Shown piece by piece: positions 1 to 6,334 of a DNA stretch of 10,003 nucleotides. Numbering within the stretch: the stretch's first letter is position 1; each line of letters opens with the position of its first letter. Both the position numbers and the translations under genes were made by a program. The notes beneath the pieces are model-generated. The model saw only the letters and a program-made list of their open reading frames with translations. It was not told the DNA's origin and ran no database searches. Source of the stretch: JANOAR01 sp031411235 (GTDB lineage: Bacteria; Verrucomicrobiota; Verrucomicrobiia; Verrucomicrobiales; Verrucomicrobiaceae). The stretch lies in assembly GCA_031411235.1 (NCBI GenBank), contig JANOAR010000058.1:1-10003 (forward strand), written 5' to 3'.

Positions 1-1040
1 CCGGCTACACGACGGACAAAGTCAGCCCGTCCGGCCAGCTTGAACCCCCGAGCCCCAAGGATTACCCCAACTTCGGCAGTAACATCATCCGCCTCAAGCC
101 GATGGAAGAGCCCATGCTGCCCTTCGTCATGCTGCCCCGCCCTTTGCAGGAATCCAACGTCATCGGCAAAGGCGGCACCGCGGGTTTCCTCGGCAAGGCC
201 TACGATCCCTACACGCTCTATCCCGATGGCGACGACCTCGACATGGACAAGATGAGCCGCATCAAGATCGACGACCTGCAACTGCGCCCCGACCTCTTCA
301 GCGCCCGCCTGCAACGCCGTGCCAAACTGCGCGACGCCATCAACGACCAGATGCCTGCCATCGAAGCAGCGGTGAAAGATCAAAGCCTCGACCAGTACTA
401 CGACCAAGCCCTTAGCCTCATCGCCAGCGGACGTGCCCGCGATGCCTTCGCCCTGGATCGCGAATCCGATACGATGCGCGACCGCTACGGTCGCAACACC
501 TTCGGCCAGAGCTGTTTGCTCGCCCGTCGCCTCATCGAAGCAGGCACTCGCGTCGTCGAAGTCGTCTGGCCCAAGGTTGCCAACAGCGACAACCATAGCT
601 GGGATCATCACGTCGGCCTCACCAAGCGCATGAAAGACCAGTCCGGCCCCATGCTCGACCAAGGCCTCAGCGCTCTCTTCGCCGACCTCGATAGCCGTGG
701 CCTACTCGATGAGACGCTCGTCGTCTGCCTCGGTGAGTTTGGCCGCAGCCCTGAAAAAGGCGTGTCCACCAGCGGCAATGGCAACAGCGCCGATGGTCGC
801 GACCACTGGCCGTACTGTTATACGTCAATCATCGCAGGTGCTGGTATCAAGCGCGGCTACGTGCATGGCAAGTCCGACAAGACTGGCTCCTCGCCCGCCG
901 AGTCCCCCGTGCATCCCACCGAGCTACTGGCCACGATGTACCATAGCCTCGGCATCGACCCCGAGACCATCGTTTACAACCACCTCAACCAACCCCGCGA
1001 ACTGGTGAAGGCGAAGCCCGTGACGCAGTTGTTTGCGTAG
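1..1040 (+). CDS. DUF1501 domain protein, 3' part (5' end outside window)
   Basis: The reading frame is open from base 3 at the window edge to TAG at 1038-1040, giving 345 visible residues. An ATG at 102 is in frame, but the residues before it (GYTTDK, then DYPNFGS) read as normal family sequence, so the true start lies upstream. Motifs seen, in visible-residue numbering: FGQSCLLARRLIEAG (about 167-181), DNHSWDHH (about 196-203), GEFGRSP (about 244-250) and GRDHWP (about 265-270). DUF1501 belongs to the alkaline-phosphatase/sulfatase-like superfamily; the Asp/His-rich motifs are probably metal ligands, but the substrate is unknown. Family members are usually Tat-exported and often follow DUF1549/DUF1553 (PSD1-type cytochrome) genes in Planctomycetes and Verrucomicrobia, so such a gene is predicted just upstream. 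The closing VTQLFA resembles the end of other members, so the C terminus looks intact. The gene is convergent with the heme protein to its right. Confidence 0.93.
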   Translation, partial: GYTTDKVSPSGQLEPPSPKDYPNFGSNIIRLKPMEEPMLPFVMLPRPLQESNVIGKGGTAGFLGKAYDPYTLYPDGDDLDMDKMSRIKIDDLQLRPDLFSARLQRRAKLRDAINDQMPAIEAAVKDQSLDQYYDQALSLIASGRARDAFALDRESDTMRDRYGRNTFGQSCLLARRLIEAGTRVVEVVWPKVANSDNHSWDHHVGLTKRMKDQSGPMLDQGLSALFADLDSRGLLDETLVVCLGEFGRSPEKGVSTSGNGNSADGRDHWPYCYTSIIAGAGIKRGYVHGKSDKTGSSPAESPVHPTELLATMYHSLGIDPETIVYNHLNQPRELVKAKPVTQLFA

Positions 1041-1055
1041 CACACTCCACCACTC

Positions 1056-1084
1056 GCCGCGCTCTGCCACAACCGGAGCGCGGC
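1056..1084. terminator. GC-rich hairpin between convergent genes
   Basis: A perfect 9-bp inverted repeat: GCCGCGCTC at 1056-1064 and GAGCGCGGC at 1076-1084, with an 11-nt loop. It lies 15 bases after the stop of the DUF1501 gene and 77 bases beyond the stop of the minus-strand heme-protein gene. There is no T-run on either side, so it is not a classical intrinsic terminator; it could act as a bidirectional stop or protect the 3' ends. The remainder of this 121-bp gap shows nothing recognisable. Confidence 0.45.
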
Positions 1085-1161
1085 AGTGCATCGCTCGCCG
1101 TCCACGCTGACAGCGCTCGGTTCCGGCAATGAGCCTTGGCAAAATACCAAGCCTCCACCGC

Positions 1162-4100
1162 CTACTTCTTCGCCAGCGCCTCTAGGTAATCCAGTAGCGA
1201 GGCAAATTCCTTCACCGTCAGGCCGCTCACCAAGCCTGGAGGCATGATGGACATGGGCAGTTTGTCGCGCTTGGCGATGTCGCTGGTTTTGAAGCTGAAC
1301 TCCACGGCGGCGACGTTGCGTAGCTTCACGGTGTCGGCGCTCTCCAGGGTGATGAAGCCCAACTGGGCGCTGCCGTCTTTCATCGTGATGACTTCGCTGG
1401 CGAAGCCCTGGGCGATGGTTTTGTTGGGATCGAGGATGTTCAGCGCGAGGTCGGGGCGCTTGTAGGTCTGGGCGATGTTGCCGAGGTAGGGGCCCTTCGG
1501 CGGTTGCTCCTGGCTGGTGGTGTGGCAGGCGATGCAGGTGGCCTTGGTGAAGACCCTTTCGCCCGTGGCGACATCGCCCTTCATCTTGATGACTTGGGCG
1601 AGCACGTCCTCGGGCTTCAGCGTGCTGACGAGCGGGGTCGTGTCCTTCTCGCGGCTCAGGCGCATGGCTTTGGCGGCGCTTTCGGCGGCTTTCTTCACAG
1701 CGGGATCGGTATCATCGAGCGCGGCTAACACCTTGGCAGCGCTGGGCTGGTGTTTGATCAGGCCGATGGCGTCGAGGATTTGCTTGCGGCGTTTCACATC
1801 GGCCCAACCGATGTCGAGCGCCTTCTGCGAAAGCTGGATGGACTCGGGGCTGCCGGTCTTGCGCGCAGCGAGATGGAGCAACGCGGCGTCGGCATAGAGG
1901 GAGGTGGTGCCATCGTGCTTCTCGGCGATCTGCTCGACGAGTTGGTGATGGTTTTCAAGCTTCGGCGAAGCAAAAAAGGCGGCCGTGGCCGCTTCAAAGT
2001 CTTTGCCGGACTCAGGGAGTTTGCGGAGTGTATCGAGCGCCGCGAGCGTGGCGGAGACACCTTCCGCGCTGTCGGTGCGCGAGAGGGCGATGATCGCACC
2101 GGAGAGAGTGACGGGAGTGTGGGCACTCTTGCCCGCCTCTTTGAGCACACTCACCAGCATCGGCACCGCATCCCCCGGAATACTCTCCGCCGTCGCCAAC
2201 TGCGCAATGGCATCAGGGATCACCTTCGCGTCCTGCTTCGCCAGCGTGAGGATGCGCTGGAGGGCATCGTTCGATTGGATGCGATTGCGGTTCATCTCTT
2301 TGACGAGGAAGGCGGCTTCCTCCGGCGTGGCCTTGCTCAGCGCGTCCTTCAGTGCGGCAGCGATCTTAGGCGTCTCGCTCCAGGCCTCCGGCTGGTAATA
2401 CGGCCCGCGTGTGTCAGGCCGCGTGCCCCACGAATCGCCCTTCCACTCGCCTTCATGGAAATGCAGGCGGCACAGGGCGGCGAGGATGCCCTGGCGCAAG
2501 GCCGGGTCAGTGGCCTTGCCGAGACGCTCGATGAGGCCGGTGACGACTTCCGGCTTCTGAATACCCGACAATGCTTTTAGACAAACCAATCTCATTTTAA
2601 CAATGTCCTTCAAGATCGTCGTCTTCACCTCACCTTCGGGAATCATCTCTGCTGCGCGAATATCTCCCTCAGCATCGAGAGCTAGAAATATATCCTGAAC
2701 TACCCCCCATTTTCTCGCTGCGTTGATTGCCATGTGCGCTGTCACTTCGTCATGTGCATACATGCCAAGAAGGACAGCGTCGAACTGGGAACGCTGCGCT
2801 GCCATACGGATCTGAGCAGCATAGTTTCGCAACATGAGTTGTGAGTCCCATAGTGATCTGGTGGTATTAGCACCATACTCCACAATGCCTTTGGGATCGG
2901 ACGACTTCACCCAATACCCAGTCAAAGTAGCCAGCAATGCTTCTATGTTGTCATTCGTTGGAGCAGTATTGAGTTGCAGAGTTACATCTTTCCCGGGGTG
3001 TTGCACAAAGACATGTGTTATGGCTGCACGACTAGCCGGGGATTTTTTCGGGTCTGTCGCCAAGGTGACAAGGTTGCTCATACGAGCCGACCATTTTCGA
3101 TGGAGCAACTCCCTTTGCGCCTCCATCCTCCTCCGGTTGCTTGCTGACTCCAGCACCTTCACCAGCTCCTCATCCTTCGCCTTCGCGAAATCCGGCAGAG
3201 GCTCGGCTTTGAAACCCTTGGGCTTCACCTGAACGATGTAACCGACATCGGGGCCTTCCCAGTTGAAGGTCGCGCCTTTCCAACTGGCGACATACAGGCG
3301 GCTCATGCCGTCCACATCGGCGTCGGTGGGGCGGGTGAGTTTCACGAAGGGCTCGGGTTTGCGCGTCTCTTCAAACGTTGCGCCTTTGGGCTTCACTTGG
3401 TGATGCCAGAGGGCTCCGCTGCCCCAGTCGCAGGTGAAGGGGGCGTTGTTCCATGTGCCGAAGCCGGGCTCGTCGATATAGACGGCACCGCAGCCGCTGC
3501 CGCCGCCGTAGTCCGCCAAGGGCTGGATGCACTCGTCGTTGAAGTTTTTGTAGAGGCGCGGGTAGCCATGGTCGTCGAGGCCGGTGAAGTGGTGGAAGCG
3601 CACGTTCCAGCCGCCGCCGTCGTTGGTGTTGTCGCGGGCGAAGATGTCCATCAGCGGGCTGATGGCGACTTCGAGGATGTTGCGCGTGCCGGTGGAATAG
3701 ACTTCGAGGCCAGTGCCGTCGGGCCGCACGCGAATGACGCCGCCGCCGCGATGCTGGAGCGTTTTGCCATCCGTGCCAGTGGCCTTCATGAAGCCGAAGT
3801 CGCCGCCCGCGATGTAGAGCCAGCCGTCGATGCCGAGACTGAGGCCGTTCGTGGTGTGGTCAGCGGGGCGATCCTTGTAACCGAAGGCGATGTCCTTCAC
3901 GAGAATGTTTTGCTTCTCGGCAACCCCATCACCGTCGACATCAATGAATTCGCTGAGGTGCGGTGGATGGACGAGAAACAGTCGGTCATGATCCCAAACC
4001 AAGCCGCGTGGCGCATCTACCTCGCAAAAGACCTTGGTTTCATCGGCATGGCCATCGCCATCGAGATCGCGCAGGCGGATGATGCGTCCGCGCTTGGGAT

Positions 4101-4380
4101 TGCGCCCCAGCGAGCCATTGCCATCGCTGCTGACGTAAAGCGTGCCATCCGTGGATGCGGCGACAAAGACGGGGTAGTTCGCGGCGGCGCTGTTGGCGAA
4201 GAGCGTGACCTCGAAGCCATCGGCGACCTTCACGTCCTTCAGAATCTCGGCTTCCTTTTCCGGCGTGAGCTTCACGATCTTCGGGGCGACGTTGCCTTCT
4301 TTTTTGAAGGGATCGGTTTGCGCGTGAAGGCTTGTCAGGGCGAGAAGCGAGAGGGTGGCGAGGGCGATAGATTTGAGCAT
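1162..4380 (-). CDS. PVC-type heme-binding protein: propeller, HEAT-like repeats, C-terminal cytochrome c
   Basis: A 1072-residue exported protein. Residues 1-20 form a Sec signal (hydrophobic run ending SLHA, likely cut before Q21). Residues about 45-395 look like the beta-propeller of the putative membrane-bound dehydrogenase family (TIGR02604-like), with two Asp-rich Ca-binding-like loops, DLDGDGHADE (105-114) and DVDGDGVAEK (147-156). Residues about 405-915 are helical HEAT-like repeats. The C terminus is a TIGR02603-type heme domain with CIACH at 949-953 and candidate distal methionines M1043/M1046 in LPMSIMPPG. Such proteins are thought to pass electrons from an exported, perhaps sugar-oxidising, reaction; the substrate is not known. 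The ATG at 4378-4380 is fixed by the signal peptide, but no Shine-Dalgarno precedes it (pyrimidine-rich leader). It follows the amidohydrolase gene by 99 bp on the same strand and may be co-transcribed. Codons for residues about 421-600 are clearly poorer in GC than the rest (see the separate entry). Confidence 0.93.
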   Translation of the reverse strand: MLKSIALATLSLLALTSLHAQTDPFKKEGNVAPKIVKLTPEKEAEILKDVKVADGFEVTLFANSAAANYPVFVAASTDGTLYVSSDGNGSLGRNPKRGRIIRLRDLDGDGHADETKVFCEVDAPRGLVWDHDRLFLVHPPHLSEFIDVDGDGVAEKQNILVKDIAFGYKDRPADHTTNGLSLGIDGWLYIAGGDFGFMKATGTDGKTLQHRGGGVIRVRPDGTGLEVYSTGTRNILEVAISPLMDIFARDNTNDGGGWNVRFHHFTGLDDHGYPRLYKNFNDECIQPLADYGGGSGCGAVYIDEPGFGTWNNAPFTCDWGSGALWHHQVKPKGATFEETRKPEPFVKLTRPTDADVDGMSRLYVASWKGATFNWEGPDVGYIVQVKPKGFKAEPLPDFAKAKDEELVKVLESASNRRRMEAQRELLHRKWSARMSNLVTLATDPKKSPASRAAITHVFVQHPGKDVTLQLNTAPTNDNIEALLATLTGYWVKSSDPKGIVEYGANTTRSLWDSQLMLRNYAAQIRMAAQRSQFDAVLLGMYAHDEVTAHMAINAARKWGVVQDIFLALDAEGDIRAAEMIPEGEVKTTILKDIVKMRLVCLKALSGIQKPEVVTGLIERLGKATDPALRQGILAALCRLHFHEGEWKGDSWGTRPDTRGPYYQPEAWSETPKIAAALKDALSKATPEEAAFLVKEMNRNRIQSNDALQRILTLAKQDAKVIPDAIAQLATAESIPGDAVPMLVSVLKEAGKSAHTPVTLSGAIIALSRTDSAEGVSATLAALDTLRKLPESGKDFEAATAAFFASPKLENHHQLVEQIAEKHDGTTSLYADAALLHLAARKTGSPESIQLSQKALDIGWADVKRRKQILDAIGLIKHQPSAAKVLAALDDTDPAVKKAAESAAKAMRLSREKDTTPLVSTLKPEDVLAQVIKMKGDVATGERVFTKATCIACHTTSQEQPPKGPYLGNIAQTYKRPDLALNILDPNKTIAQGFASEVITMKDGSAQLGFITLESADTVKLRNVAAVEFSFKTSDIAKRDKLPMSIMPPGLVSGLTVKEFASLLDYLEALAKK
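2570..3130. other. Low-GC patch inside the heme-protein gene
   Basis: Counting by hand, 2581-3120 is about 49% GC (267 of 540), whereas blocks such as 2461-2520 and 3481-3540 in the same gene are about 72-73%. The reading frame continues without break, and the encoded residues (about 421-600, the start of the helical repeat region) look like normal protein. The change is quite sharp on the right edge near 2570 and more gradual on the left from about 3130 to 3240. This suggests a replaced or foreign segment within an otherwise native gene, or a stretch with relaxed codon choice. It is a compositional observation only; no flanking repeat or mobile element is visible. Confidence 0.7.
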
Positions 4381-4479
4381 AGGCGGGAAATGGGGGGCGT
4401 GCTCATACGAGCAAGGGCGCGGCCTCTTGCGAGAGAATATTCACGGTATAATAGCTCGATATTCCAGCATGGGGCGCAC

Positions 4480-5406
4480 TCACAGCCCGAGCTTGAAGAG
4501 CCGCTTCGAGTTCTCGAACAGGATTTTGCGCTCGATCTCCTTCGTGGCGGCGAGCTTGCGGATCATCGCGATGGTTTCCGCGCCCTGGCAGCCCTTGCCG
4601 CGCCCGAGGTGGTCGGCGCAGTCGCTGCCGTAGAGGATTTTGTCTTGGTGCCGTTGCAAAAAGCCGCGCGTGTGGTCTTCATCGCGGGTCAGCGCATTCA
4701 AGCCGGAGCCAGCGGACATGTCGGCGTAGAAGTTGGGGTAGTCGGCGAGCAGTTTGTCCGTGAGGCCACCGGGCACGACGGGGCCTTTGGGATACAGATT
4801 TTTCCAGTCGTGCGCCTTGTCGATGTTGGCCCAAACCGTCTGCGCATGGCCGATGAAAGTCGTCCTGGGATACTTCGCCAGCATGGCGGGGAGGCGGTCG
4901 TAGCCGAGGTTGTAGGTCTTGTGCTGGAAGTGCAGCAAGATCGGCACGGCATAGTCTGCGGCCAGCTCGTAGAGGCGCTGGCTCTCGGCGCTATCGCACT
5001 CCACGCAGAACTTCTGCTCGCCGATGATGACGGCTCCGAGCTTGAGATATTTCTCAATTTCAGCAGGGGCGTCGGCTTCATCCGTGACCTCATTCGCGCC
5101 AAAGAAAAACTCGCCAGGATGCGCCTTGGCGATGGCCATGCAGGTGTCGTTGCCGCCGCAACGCGCGGCGAGGCCGTTGGACTTGCCTTTGTGCGTGGAA
5201 GGCTTGTCGATCAACTTGCCAGCCGGAAGCAGCAGCGTGGTGGTGATGCCCATCGCACGCTGGTGGGCGATGAGGTGGTCGTCCTCGCGGTCGTGGTAGT
5301 GCGTGTGCTGGTGGATGTCGATGATGGGCTCGGCAGCGGCGGCAATGGCTGCGAGAGGTGCAGTGGCGAGTGCAGCGGAGTGGCGGAGGAAGGCACGGCG
5401 TTTCAT
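4480..5406 (-). CDS. Tat-exported amidohydrolase family protein (amidohydrolase_2 type)
   Basis: A 308-residue metal-dependent hydrolase of the TIM-barrel amidohydrolase superfamily. The start is set at the ATG at 5404-5406, because MKRRAFLRHS followed by an Ala-rich stretch to about residue 25 is a twin-arginine signal; the frame stays open to 5556 upstream, but that extension is low-complexity and would bury the signal. Seen: DIHQH at 30-34 (first-strand metal motif), E130 in IIGEQKF at the position where many relatives have a bridging Lys or Glu, H159 (LLHF), H187 (FIGHAQ) and D262 in LYGSDCADH. These fit a mononuclear or binuclear metal site. The substrate cannot be told; relatives include decarboxylases and lactonases. 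A GGAA lies 9 bases before the ATG, within a small hairpin. The gene is divergent from the TerC gene (105 bp between) and is followed by the heme-protein gene on the same strand. Confidence 0.88.
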   Translation of the reverse strand: MKRRAFLRHSAALATAPLAAIAAAAEPIIDIHQHTHYHDREDDHLIAHQRAMGITTTLLLPAGKLIDKPSTHKGKSNGLAARCGGNDTCMAIAKAHPGEFFFGANEVTDEADAPAEIEKYLKLGAVIIGEQKFCVECDSAESQRLYELAADYAVPILLHFQHKTYNLGYDRLPAMLAKYPRTTFIGHAQTVWANIDKAHDWKNLYPKGPVVPGGLTDKLLADYPNFYADMSAGSGLNALTRDEDHTRGFLQRHQDKILYGSDCADHLGRGKGCQGAETIAMIRKLAATKEIERKILFENSKRLFKLGL

Positions 5407-5414
5407 AAAGTCTT

Positions 5415-5428
5415 GTTCCGATGGGAAC
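5415..5428 (-). promoter_or_regulatory. Small hairpin over the SD-like site of the amidohydrolase gene
   Basis: GTTCC at 5415-5419 and GGAAC at 5424-5428 form a 5-bp stem with a 4-nt loop. On the minus strand the downstream arm contains GGAA, the only Shine-Dalgarno-like sequence before the amidohydrolase start, so the hairpin could mask ribosome binding. It is a short stem and may be chance. The rest of the 105-bp divergent spacer (5407-5511) must hold both promoters, but I see no convincing -35/-10 pair in it. Confidence 0.25.
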
Positions 5429-5511
5429 GTGCTGGCATGACTGGCTCTCACACGCAGTGCTAGAACACCCGAATTTGCATAAACGCCTGAGGTGGCTAAG
5501 ATCGCGGCCCG

Positions 5512-6309
5512 ATGATTACCTTTGCTACTGCCGCCGCCGCTACTGCCGCCTCCCACTTAAATGCGTTCGACTTCTCTTGGACTTCCAGCCCGGAGGCGTG
5601 GGTAGCATTGCTGACACTCGCCGTTCTCGAGATTGTGCTGGGGATCGATAACATCGTCTTCATCTCCATCCTGGTGGACAAGCTGCCCAAGGAGCAACGC
5701 CCACGCGGACGATTCCTGGGCCTAGCCCTGGCAATGGTGACACGCATTTTGCTACTGCTTTCCATCACTTGGGTGATGAAACTGACGGCACCGCTTTTCA
5801 CCATACAGAGCCTGGAAATCACGGGCAAGGATCTCGTGCTCATCCTGGGCGGTCTGTTCCTGATCTACAAAAGCACCAAGGAAATCCATGAGAAGATGGA
5901 AGGAGATGCCGAGGGAGAGGTGAGCGATAGCGTGAAGGTCGGAGCGGCCTTCGGTGTGGTGCTGGTGCAGATCGCGATCCTGGACATTGTGTTCTCGTTG
6001 GACTCGGTCATCACGGCTGTGGGAATGGCCGACCATGTCTCCATCATGGTTCTAGCGGTGATGATTGCGGTGGGCTTCATGATGATCTTCGCAGGAGCCG
6101 TGAGCGACTTCGTGAACAAGCACCCGACGGTGAAAATGCTCGCGCTGAGCTTCCTGCTGATGATCGGCACCTCGCTCATCGGCGAGGGACTGCACTTCCA
6201 CATTCCGAAGGGCTATGTGTATTTCGCGATGGGCTTCTCAGTGTTCGTCGAACTGCTGAATTTGAAGGCGAAAGCGAAGCACGTGGTGATCGAGAATGTG
6301 AAGGAATAG
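5512..6309 (+). CDS. TerC-family integral membrane protein
   Basis: A 265-residue inner-membrane protein with about seven hydrophobic segments (roughly 29-55, 69-90, 107-120, 142-171, 175-200, 207-227, 234-251). It carries the family hallmark acidic motifs in membrane segments: EIVLGIDNI (E40, D46) and DIVFSLDSV (D158, D164), which probably bind the metal ion. TerC relatives (YgdQ, Alx, YkoY/MeeY types) export manganese or supply it to secreted enzymes; tellurite resistance is the historical name. The start is fixed: a TAA in frame at 5497-5499 lies just upstream, and no other start codon occurs before the first membrane segment. An SD-like GAGGTGG sits at 5489-5495, 16 bases from the ATG, which is rather far. 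The N-terminal 25 residues before the family core are Ala/Thr-rich and come from a tandem repeat. The DUF1501 gene follows after only 25 bp, so the two are probably co-transcribed. Confidence 0.93.
   Translation: MITFATAAAATAASHLNAFDFSWTSSPEAWVALLTLAVLEIVLGIDNIVFISILVDKLPKEQRPRGRFLGLALAMVTRILLLLSITWVMKLTAPLFTIQSLEITGKDLVLILGGLFLIYKSTKEIHEKMEGDAEGEVSDSVKVGAAFGVVLVQIAILDIVFSLDSVITAVGMADHVSIMVLAVMIAVGFMMIFAGAVSDFVNKHPTVKMLALSFLLMIGTSLIGEGLHFHIPKGYVYFAMGFSVFVELLNLKAKAKHVVIENVKE
5524..5553 (+). repeat. 15-bp tandem repeat, two copies, in the TerC N terminus
   Basis: Two adjacent 15-bp units starting GCTACTGCCGCC, at 5524-5538 and 5539-5553, differ at one base. They encode ATAAA and ATAAS before the conserved core of the TerC protein. 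Since 15 is a multiple of three, gain or loss of a unit would keep the frame; the segment is probably a harmless, slippage-prone extension. Confidence 0.7.
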
Positions 6310-6320
6310 CGTATTCCTTC
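6300..6320 (+). promoter_or_regulatory. Perfect 9-bp hairpin on the TerC stop codon
   Basis: GAAGGAATA at 6300-6308 is the exact reverse complement of TATTCCTTC at 6312-6320, with a 3-nt loop GCG. The TAG stop of the TerC gene is 6307-6309, so it sits at the loop, and the downstream arm ends 14 bases before the ATG chosen for the DUF1501 gene. The left arm also holds AAGGAA, the only purine-rich stretch before that gene. No T-run follows, so attenuation, coupling of translation, or an operator is as likely as termination. Confidence 0.5.
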
Positions 6321-6334
6321 CGTTGCCACGTCCG

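Noticed and set aside
1750..2580. A 276-codon plus-strand open frame antisense to the heme-protein gene
   Set aside because: It ends where the low-GC patch begins, so its openness follows from high GC; no domain or signal is visible, and the minus frame continues as good protein.
2570..3130. Low-GC patch as an inserted separate gene or mobile element
   Set aside because: The heme-protein frame runs through it unbroken, there are no terminal repeats or target duplications, and the plus-strand open frame inside (2834-3232) has no recognisable content.
4447..4452. Perfect TATAAT on the plus strand in the spacer between the two minus-strand genes
   Set aside because: The hexamer 17 bases upstream is CTCTTG, a poor -35, and there is no plus-strand gene for it to serve; an antisense RNA is possible but unsupported.
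3397..5463. A 688-codon open frame on the plus strand running antisense through the heme-protein and amidohydrolase genes
   Set aside because: It spans two recognisable minus-strand genes and the spacer between them, shows no family motif, and is Val/Ala/Gly/Glu-rich as expected from the complement of GC-rich codons.
5407..5511. Manganese (yybP-ykoY) riboswitch before the TerC gene
   Set aside because: TerC genes often carry one, but the spacer is only 105 bp, shared with a divergent gene, and I do not see the conserved riboswitch core.
5407..5556. A 50-residue N-terminal extension of the amidohydrolase
   Set aside because: It is Gly/Ser-rich, overlaps the TerC start on the other strand, and would place the twin-arginine motif in the interior; MKRRAFLRH is the natural start.
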